A stretch of DNA of 64,000 nt from Pseudoduganella albidiflava (GTDB lineage: Bacteria > Pseudomonadota > Gammaproteobacteria > Burkholderiales > Burkholderiaceae_D), in contig NZ_CP036401.1 of NCBI RefSeq assembly GCF_004322755.1, positions 2,604,001 to 2,668,000 on the forward strand. Reading direction: 5' to 3'. Below the pieces are notes generated by a model that made no database searches, was not told the origin of the DNA, and worked only from the letters and a program-made list of their open reading frames with translations. Shown here one piece after another: positions 26,796-34,168 of the stretch. A program made the position numbers and the translations under genes. Numbering within the stretch: the first letter of the stretch is position 1; every line of letters starts with the position of its first letter.

Positions 26796-27905
26796 ATGAA
26801 GGCTTCAGTTCGTTTTGCTCTCGCGGCAGCCGCTGTTGTTGGTAGCGTTACCGCACCTTGCGCTCACGCGGCAGGGAAGTTCTGGGATCTCGGGTATGGC
26901 ATCACGGTTTCGGGTTCATCGGCCGACGGCAGCGTGATCGGCGCTTATGTCGCCAACGATTCTTACTACATGTGGACCGCTGCCACCGGCGTGACGTCCA
27001 TCGGCGGGGCATGGCAAGGCGGGGTGGCCAGCGTGTCGGCCGATGGATCACGCATCTCCGGCTCTGCCTTCGGAAGCGACGGCCTGAACTACGCGGGCTA
27101 CTACTCGGTCGGCACCGGCCAGTGGACGACACTGGGCGGCATCGGCGGCACCCTGGATAACTCGGCCAGCTCCGGCTGGAATATCTCCGGCGATGGCAAG
27201 ACCGTCGTTGGCCTGGGGTGGGTCGGCGGCGCCACTGCGCATGCGATCGCGTCGACTCCCGCCGGCGGCATGGCCGACCTTGGCTCGATCGGGGGCTCGT
27301 CACGTGCCAACGGCGTTTCCCATGATGGCAGCATCATCGCCGGCTGGGTCGAGCAGCCGGACGGGCAATGGACCGGTGCCTACTGGGATAACGGCACCTT
27401 GCACAATATGGTCGATGGCCAGGGCAACGCGCTGCAGGAGGCGGGTGCGGTATCGGCGGATGGCAACTGGATCGTCGGGGATGGCAGCTTCGGCCAGACC
27501 TGGCGCTACAACACGGTCACCCAGCAAACGGAGTGGCTGGGTGATCTGGACCCGACGGCATACTTCCAGGGGGCAACCGGCATCTCGGCCGATGGCCAGA
27601 TCATTGTCGGCTACGACCGGGGCTTCGGTCCCGCCGTCTTTGGCCAAGGCACCATCTGGATCGAAGGGCAGGGCATGCTCAGCCTGACCGATTACATCAC
27701 CAGCCAAGGGGTGGACCTTGGCGGTCGGACGCTGGCACTGCCGCTTGGAGTTTCGGCCGACGGAAGAACCTTTTACGGCATGGATGACACCGGTAGCGGC
27801 TTTGTCGTGACGTTGTCGCCGGTCCCCGAACCGGCTACCTACGCGATGATGGCCGTGGGATTAGTGGCGCTGGCTGCGCGCCGGCGCATGCGTCGCGGGC
27901 AATAA
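26796..27905 (+). CDS. PEP-CTERM protein with HAF-like repeats
   Basis: 369 residues from ATG 26796 (GGAGG 8 bases upstream). After the signal peptide (VRFALAAAAVVGSVTAPCAHA) the mature region is a repeat protein: units of about 40-50 residues containing G-x-S-x-D-G-x-x-I/V-x-G (SADGSVIGAY, SADGSRISGSA, SGDGKTVVGLG, SHDGSIIAGW, SADGNWIVGDG, SADGQIIVGYD, SADGRTFYGMD), the pattern of HAF/beta-propeller-like extracellular repeat proteins. It ends with PEP-CTERM (VPEPATYAMMAVGLVALA and RRRMRR). Exosortase-anchored surface or matrix protein; ligand unknown. Confidence 0.9.
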   Translation: MKASVRFALAAAAVVGSVTAPCAHAAGKFWDLGYGITVSGSSADGSVIGAYVANDSYYMWTAATGVTSIGGAWQGGVASVSADGSRISGSAFGSDGLNYAGYYSVGTGQWTTLGGIGGTLDNSASSGWNISGDGKTVVGLGWVGGATAHAIASTPAGGMADLGSIGGSSRANGVSHDGSIIAGWVEQPDGQWTGAYWDNGTLHNMVDGQGNALQEAGAVSADGNWIVGDGSFGQTWRYNTVTQQTEWLGDLDPTAYFQGATGISADGQIIVGYDRGFGPAVFGQGTIWIEGQGMLSLTDYITSQGVDLGGRTLALPLGVSADGRTFYGMDDTGSGFVVTLSPVPEPATYAMMAVGLVALAARRRMRRGQ

Positions 27906-28164
27906 TGCATCAGTGAACGCGGGACGACGGGTTCGGCTGCAGTGATCTCATCGAGCGGTTCAAGCGTCGTCATGCGTTTACCGGGCACCCGTCAACATTT
28001 GAATCGTCGGATGTCCGGTCTTGCGGGCTGACGTCCGGGCGGCCGGTCAAGCCACACCATCGCCGGCTTCCTGGGTCAGCGCAGCAGTTCATGCCAGCAG
28101 TCCATCCCCCGTTGCGAACGTTGGGCTATCCTGTGCGTTCCCGTCACTTGATAGAGGACGTAAC

Positions 28165-28548
28165 ATGACCGAATACAAGCCACAGGGCCACAGCGACCTT
28201 TCGCCCTATCTGGTCGTCAACGGCGCGGCGGCGGCCATCGACTTCATGAAAACCGTGTTCGATGCCCAGGAGCTGTACCGCCATCCAGGCGAAAACGGGT
28301 CGATCCTCCACGCGGAGGTGCGCGTCGGCGACACCGTCGTCATGCTGTCGGATCCGAACGCCGGCTGGGAGTCGAGGCCCGCCCACGTGCATGTCTACGT
28401 GCCCGACGTGGACGCGACGTATGCCAAGGCGCTCGCCGCAGGGGCCCAACCACTGCAGGCCCCGGTACGCAAGGAAGACCCCGACAAGCGCGGCGGCGTG
28501 CTCGATGCAGGCGGGACATCCTGGTGGATCAGTACGCGGCAGGCTTAG
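28165..28548 (+). CDS. VOC-family (glyoxalase/bleomycin-resistance fold) protein
   Basis: 127 residues from ATG 28165, with AGAGGA about 8 bases upstream. Opens with SPYLVVNGAAAAIDFM and continues YRHPGENGSILHAEVRVGDT and VMLSDPN, the pattern of PhnB-like VOC proteins; the two beta-alpha-beta-beta-beta halves are visible. Metal-binding or substrate residues cannot be assigned with certainty. The 260 bases upstream hold no feature I can name. Catalytic role unknown. Confidence 0.85.
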   Translation: MTEYKPQGHSDLSPYLVVNGAAAAIDFMKTVFDAQELYRHPGENGSILHAEVRVGDTVVMLSDPNAGWESRPAHVHVYVPDVDATYAKALAAGAQPLQAPVRKEDPDKRGGVLDAGGTSWWISTRQA

Positions 28549-28734
28549 TGCCCGCGCTTGAACGGGCAGCGCGTGGCGGGAAGCCTGCGCGCCCGAGTAC
28601 CTCATCGACTCGCGTTGTGCGGCTAGCGCTTGACCCAAGCCGCTCCGATCCGGAAATGGTCACGATCGTCAGCTTCCGACGCGAAGCTGAAGCTTGGTGC
28701 AGGGGAGCCGATCGCAACTGGTGGCAAGTCGGCG

Positions 28735-29043
28735 TTACGGCCTGGTCCAGGTTACATCCGACATACTGTAGTGCTTCATTTCCGCGATCTCGCCGATGAA
28801 CGGTCGAATAATTTCGAGAAATGGCGGGAAATGCGGCCCGCGACGGAATTGTGACATGTGCGCCTCGGCCGACCGCCAGGTGATCCGCAGTATGCACAAA
28901 TCAGGCGCATCATCCCGCACCGACAATTCATAGCCAAGACATTCTGGCGCCTCTCTCAGATGAGAAGCAGCCGCGCGATAAGCTTCCAGTAACTCTGCGG
29001 TGGTGTGCTTGTTCAGTTCGTAACGTATGTATTCGACGATCAA
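28735..29043 (-). CDS. Antibiotic-biosynthesis-monooxygenase (ABM) domain protein
   Basis: 102 residues. Ferredoxin-like ABM fold: IVEYIRYEL at the start, ECLGYELSVRDDAPDLCIL and ITWRSAEAHMSQFRRGPHFPPFLEII. I use a TTG start at 29043 because GAGAGG lies 6 bases before it and homologues begin at this point; an in-frame GTG at 29064 would add seven residues. The promoter region and 28549-28734 downstream hold nothing recognisable. Small monooxygenase or heme-binding role is typical, not proven. Confidence 0.8.
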   Translation of the reverse strand: MIVEYIRYELNKHTTAELLEAYRAAASHLREAPECLGYELSVRDDAPDLCILRITWRSAEAHMSQFRRGPHFPPFLEIIRPFIGEIAEMKHYSMSDVTWTRP

Positions 29044-29144
29044 GGCAGGCCTCTCTTTGGACACCGGGAGACCTACAGCCTAGTCCAGATCATGGCGTTG
29101 TTCAACGCACCATGCGGACGCCTGCCCAACGCTGTCGTACCAGA

Positions 29145-29366
29145 TCAGTCCAGTAATTTACTGGACGGAAACGCGAACAGGAAAGCGAACCGCGCGGCAG
29201 TCGAGAGTAGCCGGAAGATGGTATGAAAACAGATCAGGGCGATCACCACCTGAGCAGCTCCGCTTGTCGGGAATATCCCGGCACTGTCGAGCAACGGGAG
29301 CGTAACAAGCGCCGTGAGAAAGCTCACGGTACCAATGAACCACCACTTCTTTTCAAGATTCGACAT
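29145..29366 (-). CDS. Small two-helix membrane protein, hypothetical
   Basis: 73 residues with two hydrophobic segments (WWFIGTVSFLTALVTLPLL and AAQVVIALICFHTIF). GGAG lies 5 bases before ATG 29366. No family recognised. Codon use fits a real gene. Confidence 0.6.
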   Translation of the reverse strand: MSNLEKKWWFIGTVSFLTALVTLPLLDSAGIFPTSGAAQVVIALICFHTIFRLLSTAARFAFLFAFPSSKLLD

Positions 29367-29554
29367 GGACGCTCCGTGGAAAATACGCGTGGAGCCGTCA
29401 GCTTATCACCCAGCCCTCCTGAATGCTCGATATCGCTGCTGGCGAGAGGCCGCTTCTGGCCAGTTCCAACCGGGCAGCATATGACAACTCGGCGCCATAG
29501 CCGACATCATCGCGTGTTCCCGGCGGCTGCGAGCGACAGGGTTCAGCGCCACAT

Positions 29555-29914
29555 TCAAGGCCCGTCAACGGCCCCGACATCGAAACCGTCATAGCTTGAA
29601 ACGCCGAACTCCGCCGCGATGCCGTAAAGCTGTTGATTGCGTCGGTCCAGCGAAGCAGGCGAATGCGTTTCCACCCGGTCCAGGCGCAGGAAAAAAACAG
29701 GGTCTTCATCGGACTCGTCCGGATCGAGCGTTCCCACGAATTGGTAGCCCGCCAGCCCAAGATGCTCGGCGATCGGAAGCAGTTTCAGACGGTCGGCATC
29801 CACGAAAAAATAGGACCATCGACATTCCTCATCGATGTTCCAGTTGGCGCGCCCCGAGTCGCGGGTTTGGCGGGTTTCAGCAAAAAAGTCTTCGAGCTGG
29901 GCGAGCGTAATCAT
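29555..29914 (-). CDS. RraB-like ribonuclease-E inhibitor domain protein
   Basis: 119 residues from ATG 29914 (LAQLEDFFAETRQTRDSGR). Visible: WSYFFVDADRLKLLPIAEHL, GYQFVGTLDPDESDEDPVFF, a conserved YGIAAEFGVSSYDGFDVG C-terminus, which matches the RraB fold (regulator of ribonuclease activity B / DUF695-like). RraB binds RNase E and changes degradosome make-up. The family assignment is good by fold signature; the biological partner here is inferred. In-frame upstream ATG at 29959 would add 15 residues with no family support. Confidence 0.7.
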   Translation of the reverse strand: MITLAQLEDFFAETRQTRDSGRANWNIDEECRWSYFFVDADRLKLLPIAEHLGLAGYQFVGTLDPDESDEDPVFFLRLDRVETHSPASLDRRNQQLYGIAAEFGVSSYDGFDVGAVDGP

Positions 29915-30086
29915 GACTGTCCGGGAATGGTGTATGGCGTTCCGGGCTGCCGAGACCACCCGAGTGCAATGGTTCAGTCTACCATGCTGCTGCCATCAGG
30001 AAACGTCAGAGGGCTGGGCAGACGTCCAGCCTCGTCAGCATCCTGGTGTGGTAACAAGGCGGCGTCATCGACACGACCGGCATCCC

Positions 30087-31301
30087 TCAGGAAGCCGGCC
30101 CCGATTCGTAATCCATCGTATCCGGATCGCGGTCGCCGGCCAGCGGCGCACCGTTCGCTTTCAGCCATGCGAAGCCGAGGAGCCCCGCAGCCAGCGATGC
30201 CGCCAGGATGGCCATCTTCGATGCATTGATGACCTCCGCCTGGCCCACGAACGCCAGGTTGGTGATGAAGATCGACATCGTGAAGCCGATCCCGCCCAGC
30301 AGGCCCGCGCCGGCGATGTGACGCCAGGCCAGGTCCAGCGGCAGGCGGCACAGCTTCAGCGCCACCGCCGCGAAGCTGAACAGCACGATGCCGATGGGCT
30401 TGCCGAGCACCAGGCCGGCGATGATGCCCAGGCTGTTGGCGCTCATCAGCTCCGTGGCCCAGTCCGCGCCGATCACGATGCCCGTGTTGGCCAGCGCGAA
30501 GACCGGCAGGATCAGGAACGTCACCGGCTTGTGCAGCCAGTGTTCGAGCCGGTGCGACGGCGATGCCTCATCGTCTTCCTTGGCGGAATACGGAATCGCA
30601 AAGGCCAGCAGGACGCCCGCGATGGTCGCGTGCACGCCGGACTTGAGCATCAGGAACCACATCAGCGCGCCGCCCAGCAGATAGGGCAGCAGGGCGGCCA
30701 CGCGCAGCAGCCGGTTCATCGCCGCCAGCGCGGCAAAGACGGCCGCCGCGCCCAGCAGATATACAAACGACAGGTCGGTGCTGTAGAACAGCGCGATGAC
30801 GATGATCGCGCCCAGGTCGTCCATCACGGCCAGTGCCGTCAGGAAGACTTTCAGCGAGGCCGGCACCCGGCTGCCGAGCAGGGCCAGCACGCCCAGCGCG
30901 AACGCGATGTCGGTCGCCATCGGAATGCCGACCCCGGCCTGGGTGGCCGTGCCGCCGTTGAAGCCGAAGTGGATCAGGGCCGGCACCGCGATGCCGCCGG
31001 CCGCGGCCAGCATCGGCAGCATGGCATTGCGCAGGTCGGACAATTCACCGTTGTACAGCTCGCGCTTCAGTTCCAGGCCGATGAGCAGGAAGAACACGGC
31101 CATCAGCGCGTCGTTGACCCAGTGCTCGACGCTCAGGCCGGCCACGACCTGGTGCCAGAAGTGCAGGTAGGCTGGTCCGAAGGTGGAGTTGGCAATCGAC
31201 AGGGAAACCAGCGTGCAGACGATCAGCACGATGCCGCCGGCCTTGCTCGACTGAATGAATTCCTTGAAGGTGCGGGACAGGCTGCGTTCGACGCGGATCA
31301 T
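30087..31301 (-). CDS. nhaA: Na+/H+ antiporter NhaA
   Basis: 404 residues from ATG 31301; GGAGG lies 4 bases upstream (GGAGGCCGC-ATG). Twelve-helix transporter. The NhaA signature is intact: FFLLIGLELKRE, the helix IV unwound region ATDIAFALGVLALLG, and the paired aspartates in ALAVMDDLGAIIVIALFY. Expels Na+ and takes up H+ for salt and alkaline pH tolerance. The upstream 430 bp hold two repeats and no gene. The C-terminus is a short charged tail. Confidence 0.95.
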   Translation of the reverse strand: MIRVERSLSRTFKEFIQSSKAGGIVLIVCTLVSLSIANSTFGPAYLHFWHQVVAGLSVEHWVNDALMAVFFLLIGLELKRELYNGELSDLRNAMLPMLAAAGGIAVPALIHFGFNGGTATQAGVGIPMATDIAFALGVLALLGSRVPASLKVFLTALAVMDDLGAIIVIALFYSTDLSFVYLLGAAAVFAALAAMNRLLRVAALLPYLLGGALMWFLMLKSGVHATIAGVLLAFAIPYSAKEDDEASPSHRLEHWLHKPVTFLILPVFALANTGIVIGADWATELMSANSLGIIAGLVLGKPIGIVLFSFAAVALKLCRLPLDLAWRHIAGAGLLGGIGFTMSIFITNLAFVGQAEVINASKMAILAASLAAGLLGFAWLKANGAPLAGDRDPDTMDYESGPAS

Positions 31302-31323
31302 GCGGCCTCCGGGGCTGCATGAG

Positions 31324-31363
31324 GGGGAACGGCACGAAGGGGAACGGCACGAAGGGGAACGGC
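31324..31363. repeat. 15-bp tandem repeat upstream of nhaA
   Basis: Unit GGGGAACGGCACGAA repeated twice plus a partial third, 23 bases before the nhaA start codon (minus strand). Perfect units suggest recent expansion or slippage. Confidence 0.85.
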
Positions 31364-31612
31364 GTGGCGGTGCGGCAAAGAATGGATGGTCATGGTGGTC
31401 GCAAGAAAGCCGCGCGGCGGCCCGACCAACGCATGTCCTGCCGTACCCCTGCGGTACGAACACCCGGCAAGCAGTATAACCCAGCCTTGTCCTGATGCAC
31501 ATCAATGACAGGAATCGTTACATGTCGACTCGACCGCGCAGATCCGCGATATGGCTTGGCCTTGCGTTCGCTGCATAATGGCGAAGAGACAATAATACCG
31601 CTTGGATAGACA

Positions 31613-31674
31613 CACCCCAAGTGCAAATACCGGGGTCAGACCCGGCGGGTCTGACCCCAGCCTTCGCCGTTGGG
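31613..31674 (-). repeat. Dispersed GGGGTCAGACCC palindromic element, short form
   Basis: About 62 bp: CCCCAAGTGCAAATACC, then GGGGTCAGACCCGGCGGGTC and TGACCCCAGCCTTCGCCG, ending TTGGGG. The central GGGTCAGACCC/GGGTCTGACCC arms form a strong hairpin. Both ends match the ends of the long forms at 23297 and 43244, but the roughly 75-bp palindromic core is missing. Confidence 0.85.
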
Positions 31675-31731
31675 GGTGAATGCATGCGCTTTGAATGTTT
31701 CGGGTAACGCTTAACTTAACAGCCCTACGCC

Positions 31732-32292
31732 ATGACACCAATTTTCTTCGCCGATGCGCGCGAGTTCCGTACCTGGCTGGAAAAACACGCCGGCAGCGCG
31801 ACCGAACTGCTGGTCGGTTTCCACAAGGCCGGCTCGGGCCGGCCATGCATGAGCTGGTCGGCATCGGTCGATGAAGCGCTGTGCTTCGGCTGGATCGACG
31901 GCCGCCGTACGGGCATCGACGACGCGACGTATTCGATCCGCTTCACGCCCCGCAAGGCGTCGTCGATCTGGAGCGTGGTGAACATCGCCAAGGTGGACGA
32001 GCTGCGCGCCGAGGGAAAGATGACACCGGCTGGTGAAGCGGCCTTCGCGCTGCGCACCGAGGCGAAGTCCGGCATCTACGCGCACGAGCGGAGCGACATG
32101 CCCGAACTGGCGGATGCCGAGCGCGAACGCTTCCAGCGCGACAAGGCGGCGTGGGAGTACTTTCAGGCCGCGCCGCCCGGCTATCGCAAGACCTTGCTGC
32201 ACTGGATTACCAAGGCGAAGCGGGAAGACACGCGCAGCAAGCGGCTGGAGCAACTGGTGCAGGCTTGCGCCGAGGGCAGGCGACTGACCTGA
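31732..32292 (+). CDS. YdeI/OmpD-associated family protein
   Basis: 186 residues. Family marks: FADAREFRTWLEKH, LLVGFHKAGSGRPCMSWSAS, DEALCFGWIDGRR, YSIRFTPRKASSIWSVVNI, and C-terminal YRKTLLHWITKAKREDTR. This soluble family (also called bacteriocin-protection YdeI/OmpD-associated) is common in proteobacteria, with a poorly defined role. No strong ribosome-binding site was seen before ATG 31732. Confidence 0.9.
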   Translation: MTPIFFADAREFRTWLEKHAGSATELLVGFHKAGSGRPCMSWSASVDEALCFGWIDGRRTGIDDATYSIRFTPRKASSIWSVVNIAKVDELRAEGKMTPAGEAAFALRTEAKSGIYAHERSDMPELADAERERFQRDKAAWEYFQAAPPGYRKTLLHWITKAKREDTRSKRLEQLVQACAEGRRLT

Positions 32293-32332
32293 AAACAGCC
32301 CGCCAGGAAATTGGCAACATCATGCGAAAACA

Positions 32333-32384
32333 GGTGTCCGACACATTTTCCGGAGGAAGCGCCCGGAAAAAATGTCCGACACCA
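32333..32384. repeat. GTGTCCGACAC inverted-repeat element, copy 1
   Basis: GGTGTCCGACACATTTTCCGG and CCGGAAAAAATGTCCGACACC-type arms (about 20 bases each) surround AGGAAGCGC, forming a long near-perfect hairpin in the intergenic space before the molybdoenzyme operon. A related element is at 53035-53071. The rest of 32293-32600 has no gene. Confidence 0.75.
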
Positions 32385-32600
32385 GCCACTCTGACGCCAA
32401 CTCTAGAGTCACATCGCCCAAACTTGCCGGCATTGCGCTCCGATGCTGGTTTTGCCCCTCCCTGGCCCATCCAGGCCGCGTTACCCCGGCCCAGCGTGGC
32501 GCCGCAAACGTTTTCGCGGCATTACACTCGGTAGTTGTCCGTCGATGACCGGCGGTTTCGCCCGTCGGTCTTTCCCACCGCCAGCCGAAAGGAATCGCCG

Positions 32601-33176
32601 ATGCCAGCCCCCAGCGCAGTTGCCGATCCGGCCATTACCCACGCACCGGTAAGCCGCCTCGTTCCAGCCACTCTCACCATCAACGGCGCCGAGGTGCCGC
32701 TGCCCACCGACCCGCGCGTATCGCTGCTCGACCTGCTGCGCGAACATCTGCACCTGACCGGCACCAAGAAAGGCTGCGACCAGGGCGCCTGCGGGGCCTG
32801 CACCGTGCTGGTGGACGGCGAGCGCCGCATCCTGTCCTGCCTGGCGCTGGCGGTGCAATACCAGGGGCGCTCGGTCACGTCGGTGGAAGGTCTTGCCGCC
32901 GGCGATACGCTGCACCCGCTGCAGCAGGCCTTCATCGAGCACGATGGTTTCCAGTGCGGCTACTGCACGCCCGGCCAGCTGTGCTCCGCGCTGGGCATGG
33001 CGGCCGAGCTGAAGCGGGGCGTGCCCAGTTACGTGACCGCCGACCTGGCGGCGGACGTGGTCGAGTTCAGCCACGATGAGGTGCGCGAACGGATGAGCGG
33101 CAACCTGTGCCGCTGCGGTGCCTACAACGGTATCGTCGACGCCGTCACGGAACACCATGCGAAGGAGCCGCGATGA
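32601..33176 (+). CDS. paoA: Molybdenum aldehyde oxidoreductase, [2Fe-2S] subunit (PaoA-like)
   Basis: 191 residues from ATG 32601 (AAAGGA 8 bases upstream). Plant-type [2Fe-2S] site with C59, C64, C67, C80, and second cluster with C119, C122, C170, C172. This is the small subunit that passes electrons from the molybdenum centre to the FAD. In E. coli PaoA a twin-arginine leader exports the complex; here the first 20 residues have no RR motif or hydrophobic segment, so the enzyme is predicted to stay in the cytoplasm. Overlaps the next gene by four bases (ATGA). Confidence 0.93.
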   Translation: MPAPSAVADPAITHAPVSRLVPATLTINGAEVPLPTDPRVSLLDLLREHLHLTGTKKGCDQGACGACTVLVDGERRILSCLALAVQYQGRSVTSVEGLAAGDTLHPLQQAFIEHDGFQCGYCTPGQLCSALGMAAELKRGVPSYVTADLAADVVEFSHDEVRERMSGNLCRCGAYNGIVDAVTEHHAKEPR

Positions 33177-34159
33177 CACCCTTTGCCTTTGCCCGCGCGG
33201 CCGATGCCGCCGATGCGGTGGCCCGTGGCAATATGCCGGGGACAAAGTACCTCGGCGGCGGCACCAACCTGGTCGACCTGATGCGCGAGACGGTCGAGCA
33301 TCCGGCCATGCTGGTCGATGTCACCGGACTGTCCGGCGCGATCGACGAGCGGCCCGACGGCAGCCTGCTGATCGGCGCCGCGGCCACCAACACGGCGCTG
33401 GCGGAAAACCGCGCCGTGCGTACCCGCTTTCCGCTGCTGACGCGCGCGATCACCGCCGGCGCATCGCCGCAGATCCGCAACATGGCCACTGTCGGCGGCA
33501 ACCTGCTGCAGCGCACCCGCTGCGGCTACTTCTATGACAGCGACGGTTCGCGCTGCAACAAGCGCGAGCCGGGGCAGGGCTGCGATGCACTGGAGGGCTT
33601 CAACCGCATGCATGCGATCCTGGGCGCCTCGCCGCATTGCGTGGCCACCCATCCTTCCGACATGTGCGTGGCGCTTGCCGCGCTGGATGCCATCGTCCAC
33701 CTGCAAGGGGCGGGCGGCGCGCGCACGGTGCCGCTGACGGAATTCCACCTGGTGCCGGAAGACCATCCGGAACGCGAAACAGTGCTGCGGCCCGGCGAAC
33801 TGGTCACCGCCATCGAACTGCCGCCGCTGGTCTTCGCCGCCCGGTCCGGCTACCGCAAGGTGCGCGACCGGGCCAGCTATGCGTTCGCGCTGGTGTCGGT
33901 GGCCGCCGCGCTCGACGTCCACGACGGCGTGGTACGCGACGTACGGCTGGCGCTGGGCGGCGTGGCGCACAAGCCCTGGCGCGCGTGGACGGCCGAAGCC
34001 ATGCTCAAGGGCCGGCCCGCCACCGAGGAACTGTTCGCCGTCGCGGCCGCCGCGGAACTGGCCGACGCGCGGCCGCTGCGCGACAACGCCTTCAAGATCG
34101 ACCTGGTACGCCGCGCCATCGTGGCCGTGCTGGGTGGTCTCGTCGATACCCGATCGTGA
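33173..34159 (+). CDS. paoB: Molybdenum aldehyde oxidoreductase, FAD subunit (PaoB-like)
   Basis: 328 residues. FAD-binding domain with YLGGGTNLVDLM and ASPQIRNMATVGGNLLQRTRC. Four cysteines (117, 128, 137, 156) in the insert CGYFYDSDGSRCNK / GQGC / SPHC match the extra [4Fe-4S] cluster that marks PaoB and hydroxybenzoyl-CoA-reductase-type FAD subunits; ordinary xanthine dehydrogenases lack it. The start is fixed by the ATGA overlap with paoA, and 9 bases separate its end from paoC. Confidence 0.93.
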   Translation: MTPFAFARAADAADAVARGNMPGTKYLGGGTNLVDLMRETVEHPAMLVDVTGLSGAIDERPDGSLLIGAAATNTALAENRAVRTRFPLLTRAITAGASPQIRNMATVGGNLLQRTRCGYFYDSDGSRCNKREPGQGCDALEGFNRMHAILGASPHCVATHPSDMCVALAALDAIVHLQGAGGARTVPLTEFHLVPEDHPERETVLRPGELVTAIELPPLVFAARSGYRKVRDRASYAFALVSVAAALDVHDGVVRDVRLALGGVAHKPWRAWTAEAMLKGRPATEELFAVAAAAELADARPLRDNAFKIDLVRRAIVAVLGGLVDTRS

Positions 34160-34168
34160 GGAGCCGCG

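Noticed and set aside
29398..29760. Minus-strand frame overlapping the RraB-like gene
   Set aside because: Shares most of its length in another frame with the RraB-like gene, which has clear conserved motifs.
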